Assembly: GCF_039555335.1 (NCBI RefSeq) | Contig: NC_092642.1 | Coordinates: 9,248,752-9,312,751 of the forward strand | Length of the DNA: 64,000 nucleotides | Source of the DNA: Amphiura filiformis | Taxonomy: Eukaryota; Echinodermata; Ophiuroidea; Amphilepidida; Amphiuridae | Reading direction: 5' to 3' | Part shown: positions 49,801 to 57,440 of the stretch, piece after piece | How the letters are laid out: every line of letters begins with the position of its first letter | Numbering within the stretch: position 1 is the stretch's first letter | Made by a program: the position numbers and the translations under genes | The notes under the pieces: model-generated | What the model was told of the DNA's origin: nothing | Seen by the model: only the letters and a program-made list of their open reading frames with translations | Databases searched by the model: none

Positions 49801-52800
49801 AATTCTTTGGTGAATCTATGCAATATGACGGTAATTTTTGAAACATCTATGAATCAATCTTAAACATCTTCATGATACACCTGTCAATTATTTTTTTTGC
49901 GCATGGTCAAAGCATGCTCTTACGCTATCCACAGACTATCCGGTGGAAACTTCAAAGCAACGATCATGCGTTAATATTTACAAAATGGCGAATGATGTAG
50001 TCTAAGTCGAACAATAGCGTGACGTAGTTTCCGGCATTGTTCCTATGCACTTTCACCCTCCTGTGTTTATCAGAGCTTTCAATCCTAATATTATGCTTGT
50101 AGAATAAATACCATGTGTAGGTTTATAGAATGTATGTTGTCAACTTATTTGTCATAATGAAACATGATAATAGATTCCATTAACCTGTTAAATTGTGCCA
50201 ACAAGCAGATATACAACATCTATGATATACATAATGTACATTCCTGAAGGTCTTAAGATATAATCCCATAACAACTCTGGCCATTTATGAGATTTATGAG
50301 ATTTTGGCACAATAGCATAGTACAATAGAGAGTTAAAGAACAACCTTGATGGGCTGCTGAGTCAAGAGTGCACACACACACTTCTTGAGCTCCCAAACAT
50401 CCGTCAATTTAACAGTCTTCATTGAAGTATACTACATAAATTTTATACTGTTGTAACCAGCTAAGCACCAGGATTCTTCACATGTGCTTTTTATTTTGTA
50501 TGGACATGTAATTTTGGAATTATATTGCATTTTATATATCAATTTTGAGTAATATCTACAACTTGGAACTGTAAACATCATTATTGATTTTCATCACTGC
50601 ACTTCCTGTTTTGCATCCAGCCATCATCTATTCACTGGACAATAGGGTCCTAATTGAACAATGGCATCTTCCCTGAATAGGACAATTGGCTCAGCATGGA
50701 GTACTATACACACTTTCATGAACTTGTCCTTTGCTGGATTTACAAATGGAGAAATCTACAACACTGAGAAATGGAAAATTATTCCAAAAACATTTTCCAC
50801 TACAATACACGTGGACCCTGAATGTATTCAAGAAGTTCGCCACCACTTATCAGCTATGTATGGATCCCCTGAATGCAAGGGCAAATGTGGACTTATCTTC
50901 AGATCTTCTACACCAGTGGCAACTATTACTATGTATACTTCAACATTTACTATTTCTGTTCAAGGCACCCAGCATACTGAATGGGTAGACTCTGTCCTTC
51001 ATGAAATCAGCAGTAGAATTGACTCTGACACATCATTTGTTGGCCCCTCTCCAGACATCTGCCAGAACACTTCAATTTGTACGCAGCCTCAAACATCAAC
51101 CCCCCAGCGGAGCTCAACACTGCCATGTTTTGATCTCAATGCTTCTGCAAATGTCATGGACTATTCATCTTCCAGAGCTGTTGAAATACAAACAGATGAT
51201 GCTCCAGTTTATGCCAGTGTTGGAACACAAACCACTACCACCACGTCATGTGCATCAACCCAATGTGACACCACCACCACATGTATGTCCACCCAATGTG
51301 ATGAAGCACCTAAACTAGTACCAAAACCAGCACCAAGAACTTCACTACTTCAACAACAGCCATCCTATGAACCAATTGTGAATCCAAACCCTACCCCCGC
51401 CCCACAGACTTGTGAAGCAGTTGCTACTATTCCCACCAGCAACCGTTTTAGTGCTCTTCAAGTTGAGGACTGCGACGTGCCCAGGAATATCCCCACAATT
51501 GTAACCAGCCGCAACTCTCCAACCAAGAAACTTAGACCTGTACCAAAGCCAAGATTACTTTTCCCTCCTCCCACGCCATCTCCTACCCCTGCTGAACCTA
51601 CCCCTGCTGAACCAACTCATGAACCACCACAACCAACAGCTTCAGCTTCACGCAAACACACCAGAAGGAAGATATTGATAATTGGAGATTCCATCCCAAA
51701 ACTTCTTGTAGGCCGTAGAATGACATCAAAGTGCCAGATTGTCAACCGTTGCATCCCTGGTAGTAAGCTTGGACTATGGACAAAACTGGCTGCCCCTATC
51801 ATTGAAGAGGAACAACCGGACTTAATCATTATCCACTGTGCTACAAATGACTTGTCAAAATGCCTTGTAAATGAATGTCTTGATATGTACAACTCTCTTC
51901 TAGCTGCAATCTTGAAAACTGACCCTTCAATTAAAATCGCGATATCGTCACTTACTACTCAGAGAAATTACGCCCATCGAATGTGGATCAACGAATTTAA
52001 TGCTAGGCTTCATGATTTATGTAACGCAAAGGACTTACTCTTTATCAACAATAACAATATTGAGAGAACTCATATCGCGGATGAAGGCCTGCACCTGTCA
52101 AAATCAGGCAGAGCTCTCCTTGCCCGGAACTTTATTTCTTGTGCTTCAAATGCTTTCCAACAGGATTTTCACATGACTCCATCTCAGTGGAGGAAGAGGT
52201 AAATGAAAAAAGGACTCGTGTTAAAAGAAATAATAATATCAATAGTTGCCAAGAACATATGTTTTGTGGACAGTGTAATTGTAAAATTGGTAAGGCTAAG
52301 TATTTATCTTGTAATAATTGTAATCTTGATTTTCATGTTCAATGTATTGGTAGATCTTTAACAGATAATTTTGTGAATTGGTTATGTGATTGCTGTTTTA
52401 CACGAATTGCTAATGATGAGCTCCCTTTTGGTAAGTGTTTTGTTGATTTAAAGTGCAAGTTGCAAAAAGGCCTCAAAATGGCTCATCTAAACATTAGAAG
52501 TGTTATTGACAAACTTGATTATCTGGATATCTTTGTGCATGAAAACAATATTGATGTTCTTTGTCTGAGTGAGACCTGGACAGATAATAGTATTGATGAC
52601 TCTGAACTTATGATAAGTGGTTATAACTTTTGTCGTCTTGATAGAAGTAATGGGATGACTCATGGTGGTGTAATGTGTTATGTTAAAGAAAATTTATGTT
52701 TTAAAGAAAATGTTGACATTCATGATGATGAGGTAGAGGCAATTTTTGTTGAAATCAACTTACCTAACACCAAACCTGTTGCTGTAGGTACTATTTATCG

Positions 52801-55800
52801 ACCACCAGATTCTACTGTTGATTATATTGATAAAATGAATGTTTTGTTTCAAAAGTGCAATGATATTTATGAAGATGTGTATATATTAGGTGATTTTAAT
52901 TTGGATGTTGCAAAAAATGTGATTCTAAAAAGTAACCAATCTTGCAAAAAATTCCCAAATGTGTCAACTCATTAATGATTACACTAGAATTACTGATACA
53001 AGTAGAACTATAATTGATTTGATCTTTGTGTCTCGTCCAGAATTGGTCATTTCGTCAGGTGTACATAGTCTAGGACTTAGTGATCACTCATTAATATATG
53101 TTGTTCGTAAACACAAACAAATTAAATTGCCTCCAAGAACTGTCACATCCAGAAACTTCAAAAATTTTGATGAATCACACTTTGTGAACACAATTCAGAA
53201 TATTGATTGGGAACAAGTTAACTGTATTGATGATGTTGATGATGCTTTATCTAAGTGGCAATCATTGTTTAATGAAGCATGTGATAAACATGCACCTTTT
53301 AAAACTAAGCGTATAAAGGGACATCTCCTGAATGGGTAGACAGTAATTTTCTTAAATTGTGTAAGGATAGGGATTATTTGTATGCCAAGGCTCATAAAAC
53401 AAATGACCCTGATGATTGGGAAAAGGCTAAGTCAGTTAGAAATAGAGTTAATAATATGAAATTTTATTTGAAGAAGAAGCACTTTGAAAGGGCAATTAAT
53501 GATAATGTACATGATAGTAAAAAGTTATGGAAAACACTTAAAAAAGTAATTCCAAGTACAATAATAAACCAACTGTGCCTAATATTATAAGTCAAAATGG
53601 TCATGGTAATATTGCTACAGGTAAAGACACTGCTGACTCATTTAATCAATTCTTCACCTCAGTAGGTGAAGAACTTAGCAGACAATTTGATAATGTTGAT
53701 ATCACTTGCCCATGTAATGATGGAAAAAGTAGTATATCTCGATGTAACCATAGTGAGAGTTTTAGATTCTCTTCTGTATCTTATGATTTTGTATATAATC
53801 AAATATGTAATATGGATAATAATAAGTCACCAGGTTTAGATAAATTCAATGTAAAACTACTCAAATTGGCCGCACCTTATGTGTCAAAAGCACTTGCTCA
53901 TATTTGTAATATTTCTTTAAACAGTTCTAAATTTCCTAATGAGTGGAAGAAAGCCAAAGTTACTCCAATTTTTAAATCTGGTGATAAGAATAATGTAAAC
54001 AATTACAGGCCAATATCTGTCTTACCAATTATTTCGAAGATTATTGAAAGAACTGTTCATAACCAATTATATGATTATCTTTGTAGTAGAAATATCCTTT
54101 CTGATTCTCAATCTGGTTTTAGATCCAATCATTCCACAACAACAAATTTACTAGATGTCCAAGATTATATTCTTAATAATATGGACAATGGTTTTACAAC
54201 AGGAGTTATATTTTTGGATTTAAAAAAGGCTTTTGATACAGTAAATCATGAAATTTTAATTAATAAACTTGCTGAATATGGTATTAAGGGTAATGAACTT
54301 GGTTGGTTTAAATCATACCTAAGTAATAGGGCTCAAGCTGTGCATGTTAATTCTTTTCTGTCAGATTTCAAAACTTATAATACTGGAATTCCTCAAGGCT
54401 CAATCTTAGGTCCTCTGCTATTTATTATTTTTGTTAATTGTTTACCTGATGTTGTAACTTGTAAGACAGTAATGTATGCAGATGACACTTCTCTTATGTG
54501 TAAAGCAAAAAATGCTGATGACTTACAAATGCAACTTGAATATAACCTAAAAACTGTAGCTAACTGGTTTAAAGCTAATAAGCTCACATTAAATACTGAC
54601 AAAACAAAGTTTATGATTTTTGGAACTAATCATACACTTAATCATTACAATGACATAACTCTTACATTTGATGACAAAATTATTGAAAGAGTTGATGTTT
54701 TCAAATATCTTGGTATTAAATTTGATAGTAATATGTCTTGGTCATCACACATTGATTATGTATCTGGAAATGTTTCCAAGAGAATTGGTGTTGTAAAACG
54801 TGCAAAGTATTTCCTTCCTCATAAAACCTTAGTTATGCTCTCTAATGCTCTTGTAATTCCACATTTCGACTATGCCAGCAGTGTTTGGTCTAATTGTTCT
54901 ACAACCAATCAATATCAGCTTCAAGTACTTCACAACAGATTAGCTAGAACAATTCTCTTTGCTGATATCAGAACACCAGTAGATGAAATGTTAAGTTCTT
55001 TAAATTGGATTAAACTTTCTGATAGATGGTCTAATCACATGATTTTTCTTACCTTTAAATGTATCAAAAATATGTGTCCTGAATATTTATGTAATCAATT
55101 TAACTTTGTTCATAATGCTCATGATCACGTTACAAGGAGTCATTCTTCAAACACATTGATCGTGCCTAAATATTATTCTAACAGTGGTAAACGTACATTT
55201 ATTGTAAGAGCTGCAAACTTATGGAACAATTTGCCACCATCATGTCGTGTAAACCTTGAAACTATGTCTTTGCATCAATTCAAGACAAGCATCATTACTA
55301 CTGCTGAATTATAATCATTTATTTATATTGTATGTATTTTAAGATTTATATCATTCATGTATTTGAGGTATATTTATTTTCTTTCACACTTATTATTGAT
55401 GTTTTTGTATAAATTACTAAATATCATGTTATTTTGTATACCGGTATATTCTGTAAAAATGTTGTATATATCATTGTATGAGGGCCTGCTTGGAAAGCAG
55501 TGCTTGTCACTGAAGTAGTTTAAAAATTCACAAATCAAAAAAATTCACAGACATGGGATAGCATATAATTCTAATAGTAAAAGGATGGAATGAAACATCG
55601 GATACGGACACATACTCCATCTTTTGCATGGAATTGGGATGGGATCATCCCATGCAAAGATGGGAGGGATTTCCTTCACACTCCCACAAAAATACGTGAA
55701 ACCTCGCTATCCGAGCCCTTTATCAAACATAGAAATATTCATTGCTTATTACAATTCAATATGATCTATTTGATCGCAATCCAAAGATCAAAGTTTAATA

Positions 55801-56688
55801 TAATTATTAACCTTGCAGAGATTTATAGCTCAACGCAATGTGCTTGCTGTGTTGCTTAATCATTGCAGTAAGTATTTGTATGTTCCGCGGGTGATGGACA
55901 AATTTCAAAATGTCTGCCCGCAAAACTTCTTGATTTCTCTCAACATGCCAATAACAAAACGTTGCCACGCATGACTTGTAATCGAAATTTTGTACAGTTT
56001 ACTAATTTTGGGGGTAAAAATGTGCACAATTTCTTACCCCATTAAGTATACACCTGAAAAATACCCTTTTCTTTTACTCTGTAGCAGCCCGGGGTAACAG
56101 CAGCAACATACATGGAGTCTGGCCCATGTCGCTTCGAAGGAGAAATGCGGCACTCCAGCCTCCCGCCCGGCCTATGAACACAGGCACCTTACATACATCC
56201 CATTACCAACATATTCATGTTATTGAATAACATTTGCCTGTATTTGCAATTCAATTTGATAAGGGAGCAAGAAATTGTCATTTGAAAGCCCATAATACTT
56301 TGATAGCCCTCTTTGGACATATTTTGGCTTACAAAAACTAAATAAAATCATTTTCCCGACCCATAATTTCACAGTTTGAAACGAGATCAAGTATGTATTT
56401 TCCACTGATGTCATAAACGTTTTATTTAAAATAAAGAAAAAATTCTTCTAAACAATACAAATTAGACAATATGTATATGACTCCAGTACTTACCGTAGTT
56501 TTGATATCCTTTATACTAATTACGCAACCCATTCCTACCATGATAAATACCAAAATAAAAGAGATAAGTATTCTATTAGCGAGTTTTAGTTCATCGAGAT
56601 ATTTTGCAGGAGGTGGTCTTTCATCGGTGTCATTCATAGTGCTTATATCTATGGTTGTGGCTAATTCAGTTATCAATGATATCTCCAT
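34100..56688 (-). CDS. SLC10A: SLC10 bile acid:sodium symporter-like gene B, four exons, whole gene span
   Basis: Tandem paralogue of gene A, same strand, 1.9 kb upstream of it. Exons are 56494-56688, 40184-40377, 35187-35391 and 34100-34549 (195+194+205+450 nt = 347 aa plus stop, almost exactly the length of human ASBT/NTCP). Splice sites and phases equal those of gene A. The start ATG at 56688 begins MEISLITELATTIDIST and lies just downstream of a region whose frame differs from gene A, supporting it as the true start. All family motifs are intact (GCSPGGTVSN, VVMTTAS, AFETGCQN). Intron 1 is 16.1 kb and contains a CR1 retrotransposon and two 1.2-kb TIR elements; intron 2 (4.8 kb) contains RTE and Penelope-like remnants; intron 3 is 637 bp. 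Expected role is Na+-driven uptake of bile-salt-like organic anions at the plasma membrane, inferred from family. Confidence 0.88.
35187..35391 (-). CDS. SLC10A: SLC10 gene B exon 3
   Basis: 205 nt, acceptor tttcaaattacag, donor GTATGC. Encodes VVMTTASVIFAFGMMPLNLF through RWAPYVEK. Intron homology with gene A runs for about 80 bp upstream of the exon, up to the RTE-like remnant present in both copies. Confidence 0.88.
35497..37000 (+). mobile_element. RTE-like remnant in gene B intron 2 (paralogous copy, interrupted)
   Basis: 35497-35789 and 36579-37000 are the same element as at 26544: KSPGIDNVASELLKAT, KECTNHRITSLISH, then EQEISDEYAGFREGRGTTDQI and FINYSKA with the same TAG stop as the gene A copy (36779-36781). 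The 5' endonuclease part is missing. A Penelope-like insertion splits it, and the 3' end runs into a GAT/ATG microsatellite. Confidence 0.85.
35790..36578 (+). mobile_element. Penelope-like element with inverted terminal repeats and GIY-YIG remnant
   Basis: Inserted into the RTE remnant with a 12-bp target duplication atgtaagtaaag (35778-35789 and 36579-36590). Positions 35799-35911 and 36422-36535 are about 113-bp inverted repeats with few mismatches. Between them a frame (35902-36231) encodes the GIY-YIG endonuclease end typical of Penelope-like elements: KTYIGETGRLFGTRLSEHK, then beyond a stop RWLKEAIWIRSRG (36265). The reverse transcriptase is absent, so this is an internally deleted copy. 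Confidence 0.85.
37003..37160. repeat. (GAT)n microsatellite with AAATC pentamers
   Basis: Interrupted gat/gac triplets with five aaatc pentamers in the middle (about 37066-37090). Produces a Met-rich spurious frame. Confidence 0.95.
37798..37900. repeat. (ATC)n microsatellite
   Basis: About 30 atc/gtc triplets, complementary in sense to the array at 37003. Gives a Ser-rich spurious frame. Confidence 0.95.
37901..40180. other. Gene B intron 2, no exon recognised
   Basis: AT-rich; only short frames without domains. Confidence 0.5.
40184..40377 (-). CDS. SLC10A: SLC10 gene B exon 2
   Basis: 194 nt, acceptor tttattgcag, donor GTAAAT, identical phase to gene A exon 2. Encodes CRRPVGVLIGFISQFLVMPL..., GCSPGGTVSNLFTYWTNGDICL. 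Upstream intron sequence to about 40770 aligns with 28956-29340, showing that the duplication included introns. Confidence 0.88.
40861..41989. mobile_element. TIR/foldback DNA element, about 1.13 kb
   Basis: Arms 40861-41008 and 41859-41989 are inverted: agttagcatcctggacaacc / complement ggttgtccaggttgctaact at the tips and ttaattttctcggccaaat / atttgaccgagaaaattaa inside. No transposase seen. Confidence 0.7.
42215..42310. repeat. Solo arm of the 29490 foldback MITE
   Basis: Shares aaggacattcctcgtattca and tctgatgtgctctcaggtcc with 29894-29990. Confidence 0.8.
43035..43633. mobile_element. MITE, 599 bp, 35-bp TIRs with internal copies of the tip
   Basis: 43035-43069 and 43599-43633 are inverted with one mismatch (attgaatacctgagtgga...). 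The inner part ggaagaagggcccaactcca recurs in both orientations at 43203-43250 and at 43409. Flanking TA on both sides fits a TA target site. Confidence 0.8.
44100..45281 (+). mobile_element. 1.2-kb TIR element family R4, copy 1
   Basis: Ends cctcatttcaaatattgag and tatttgaaatgagg are inverted. The body matches 48000-49212 in opposite orientation almost throughout, including a GA-rich tract (44640-44880). No transposase frame; non-autonomous. Confidence 0.85.
45783..46740 (-). mobile_element. 5'-truncated CR1-type retrotransposon
   Basis: Minus strand encodes the RT thumb and C-terminus: KFKYLGVIFDPILTWNEHI, FPHFDYCSPIWSN, SGKRTFSYRGASVWNKL (46078 to about 46738, uninterrupted). A 3' UTR with hairpin ggtctcatgggagacc ends in a (TATC)n tail at 45783-45802; the 5' end abuts a poly-A/T run at 46737. 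It resembles but is distinct from the long CR1 at 50661. Confidence 0.85.
46860..47900. repeat. Tandem repeat, about 126-bp unit, with DR1-type motifs
   Basis: Seven to eight units with cttaaccgtaggtctgacga, ggtcaccgtggaaacttttg and ccacccaccaagtttgag. Each unit has tgacctatgacct or tgacctttgacct (47013, 47137, 47265, 47448, 47575, 47703; variant at 47391), a direct repeat of TGACCT with 1-bp spacing. Spacing 124-128 bp except one shortened unit. Confidence 0.85.
48000..49212 (-). mobile_element. 1.2-kb TIR element family R4, copy 2 (inverted)
   Basis: Reverse complement of copy 1 with the same cctcatttcaaat tips; CT-rich tract at 48440-48665. With copy 1 it makes a 5.1-kb structure with 1.2-kb arms and a 2.7-kb spacer inside gene B intron 1. 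Confidence 0.85.
49531..49830 (-). mobile_element. Non-LTR retrotransposon 3' end with (AACTG)n tail
   Basis: Minus strand ends in four gaact/cagtt units (49531-49550) preceded by an aaataaa-like signal and a UTR-like stretch. No coding sequence left. Clade not resolved. Confidence 0.5.
50661..52202 (+). CDS. CR1 ORF1 protein with SGNH-hydrolase (esterase) domain
   Basis: 513 codons, uninterrupted. The N-terminal half is Ser/Thr/Pro/Gln-rich with repeated TQC(D) motifs (about residues 190-220), then a proline-rich linker (TPSPTPAEPTPAEP). The C-terminal domain (about residues 335-500) has the SGNH blocks: IIGDSI (GDS at about 342), HCATNDLS (about 392-399) and DEGLHLS (about 474-480). In the last block the usual Asp three residues before the catalytic His is Glu (E475), with Asp one position earlier. 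ORF1 proteins bind element RNA; the role of the esterase domain is not settled. The frame overlaps ORF2 by about 60 bp. Confidence 0.85.
   Translation: MASSLNRTIGSAWSTIHTFMNLSFAGFTNGEIYNTEKWKIIPKTFSTTIHVDPECIQEVRHHLSAMYGSPECKGKCGLIFRSSTPVATITMYTSTFTISVQGTQHTEWVDSVLHEISSRIDSDTSFVGPSPDICQNTSICTQPQTSTPQRSSTLPCFDLNASANVMDYSSSRAVEIQTDDAPVYASVGTQTTTTTSCASTQCDTTTTCMSTQCDEAPKLVPKPAPRTSLLQQQPSYEPIVNPNPTPAPQTCEAVATIPTSNRFSALQVEDCDVPRNIPTIVTSRNSPTKKLRPVPKPRLLFPPPTPSPTPAEPTPAEPTHEPPQPTASASRKHTRRKILIIGDSIPKLLVGRRMTSKCQIVNRCIPGSKLGLWTKLAAPIIEEEQPDLIIIHCATNDLSKCLVNECLDMYNSLLAAILKTDPSIKIAISSLTTQRNYAHRMWINEFNARLHDLCNAKDLLFINNNNIERTHIADEGLHLSKSGRALLARNFISCASNAFQQDFHMTPSQWRKR
52139..52975 (+). pseudogene. CR1 ORF2 part 1: PHD finger and APE endonuclease (frameshifted)
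   Basis: Overlaps the end of ORF1 in another frame; the first in-frame ATG is about 52259, so translation probably uses overlap or reinitiation. Residues near the start form a C4HC3 PHD-type finger (CGQC...CNNC...HVQC...CDCC). Then APE endonuclease blocks follow: LNIRS, LSETWT (catalytic Glu), YRPP and LGDFNLD. The frame is lost at about 52950 near a run of A. Confidence 0.85.
52959..53339 (+). pseudogene. CR1 ORF2 part 2: endonuclease end and linker
   Basis: Continues in another frame with TIIDLIFVS and LGLSDHSLIY (the SDH endonuclease block), then linker to RIKG. Frame lost again at about 53320; sequence resumes in the next fragment with PEWVDS. Confidence 0.85.
53340..53590 (+). pseudogene. 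CR1 ORF2 part 3: linker
   Basis: Lys-rich linker (KLCKDRDYLYAKAHKTNDPD...KLWKTLKKVIPS) between endonuclease and RT. Third frameshift at about 53560. Confidence 0.8.
53575..55314 (+). CDS. CR1 ORF2 part 4: intact reverse transcriptase domain
   Basis: 579 codons without stops. RT blocks in order are KSPGLDKFNVKLLK, NNYRPISVLPIISKIIE, SGFRSNHSTTTNLLD, FLDLKKAFDTVNHEIL, TGIPQGSILGPLLF, MYADDTSL (catalytic YADD, about 54475), LNTDKTKF and KYLGIKF, then the CR1 C-terminal region ending FKTSIITTAEL. The apparent start is only the frameshift point. The RT core being intact while three upstream frameshifts exist suggests a recent insertion or local sequence errors. Confidence 0.85.
   Translation: MPNIISQNGHGNIATGKDTADSFNQFFTSVGEELSRQFDNVDITCPCNDGKSSISRCNHSESFRFSSVSYDFVYNQICNMDNNKSPGLDKFNVKLLKLAAPYVSKALAHICNISLNSSKFPNEWKKAKVTPIFKSGDKNNVNNYRPISVLPIISKIIERTVHNQLYDYLCSRNILSDSQSGFRSNHSTTTNLLDVQDYILNNMDNGFTTGVIFLDLKKAFDTVNHEILINKLAEYGIKGNELGWFKSYLSNRAQAVHVNSFLSDFKTYNTGIPQGSILGPLLFIIFVNCLPDVVTCKTVMYADDTSLMCKAKNADDLQMQLEYNLKTVANWFKANKLTLNTDKTKFMIFGTNHTLNHYNDITLTFDDKIIERVDVFKYLGIKFDSNMSWSSHIDYVSGNVSKRIGVVKRAKYFLPHKTLVMLSNALVIPHFDYASSVWSNCSTTNQYQLQVLHNRLARTILFADIRTPVDEMLSSLNWIKLSDRWSNHMIFLTFKCIKNMCPEYLCNQFNFVHNAHDHVTRSHSSNTLIVPKYYSNSGKRTFIVRAANLWNNLPPSCRVNLETMSLHQFKTSIITTAEL
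55615..55665. repeat. Hairpin, 17-bp stem
   Basis: ctccatcttttgcatgg and its complement tcccatgcaaagatggg flank a short loop. Confidence 0.6.
55750..56400. repeat. Duplicated block flanking gene B exon 1 (intron 1 end)
   Basis: Aligns with 30780-31060 and 31700-31970 beside gene A exon 1 (caatccaaagatcaaagttt; cagcaacat; ttcccgacccataat). Shows intron sequence took part in the gene duplication. Confidence 0.75.
56494..56688 (-). CDS. SLC10A: SLC10 gene B exon 1
   Basis: Encodes 65 residues, MEISLITELA... to SIKDIKTT, with sequon NDT and first membrane segment (LISFILVFIMVGMGCVISI). Donor GTAAGT follows directly. It retains the initiator ATG that is missing, through a 6-bp in-frame gap, from gene A. 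Flanking sequence upstream (to about 56880) and in the intron (55750-56400) is homologous to that around gene A exon 1. Confidence 0.83.
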
Positions 56689-57269
56689 TTCAAAGCTGAG
56701 CTTTTTTTCAAGAGTACATGAAGTGTATAATATTCCTGTACTTCCTGCAAATCGAAGCGAGTCACAGTGCAGATTGGCGATGCCACCAAAGTTCTTGCAC
56801 GAATGAATATCAAACTTAATCTGACCTTGTATGAATAAATTTTATCACAGATCCTGTATTGATTTTATTGACATTTACCAATTATGAAAGTATATTCAAA
56901 CCCCCGCACAGCGATATTTCCCTACCCAAGAAATAGCGCCATCTCTTGATATACGGATATGTTTGACGGCGATATTTTGAGGCGTTTCCGAAACATCCCG
57001 AGTAACTGAACTATAATGAAAAACTACCCGTACAACCATTCATGTAGAAGATCATTTTACAACTCTCATATTCCCAAGAATACATATCGTTTTGTAGAAT
57101 ATAAATGGGTTGATAAAAACATACATAACTCATTAACAACAATAAATCAAGCAAGTTTTCAATATATGATTTGTAGAATGAACTTTTGCAAAACATCAAA
57201 GTGTTATTTTGCAATAATATATTGATTTAGATAATGAAAATCTCCCAACAATACCTAGTCTACACTTTA

Positions 57270-57440
57270 AAAAAAAACCAGGGAATCAGGAGTAAGCTCA
57301 TCAATATTAAGTCAGAGAAATATCGTGAAACAAATTCTGCCTTAAATTACCATATAAATCACATTTCATTAAAAATGAAATTCATCTTCTATTCCATGTG
57401 AATCTCATACTTGGCATATTCTATTATTTGGTGGGATTTT
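57270..57440. repeat. Duplicated 5' flank of gene B, left part
   Basis: aaaccagggaatcaggagta onward aligns with 33072-33165 in the 5' flank of gene A; alignment resumes at 59312. Confidence 0.7.

Larger units (their letters stand above)
50600..55545 (+). mobile_element. Nearly full-length CR1-clade non-LTR retrotransposon
   Basis: Two-ORF element: ORF1 with SGNH-esterase domain (50661-52202) and ORF2 with PHD finger, APE endonuclease and RT (52139-55314), then a 230-bp 3' UTR with a terminal hairpin (ggcctgcttggaaagcagtg, 55483) and attcaca-type tail. An esterase-bearing ORF1 is characteristic of CR1-like elements. Located in gene B intron 1, antisense. The true 5' end is uncertain. Confidence 0.88.

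Noticed and set aside
51617..51892. Minus-strand open frame within CR1 ORF1
   Set aside because: Shadow of the ORF1 esterase domain, no independent support.
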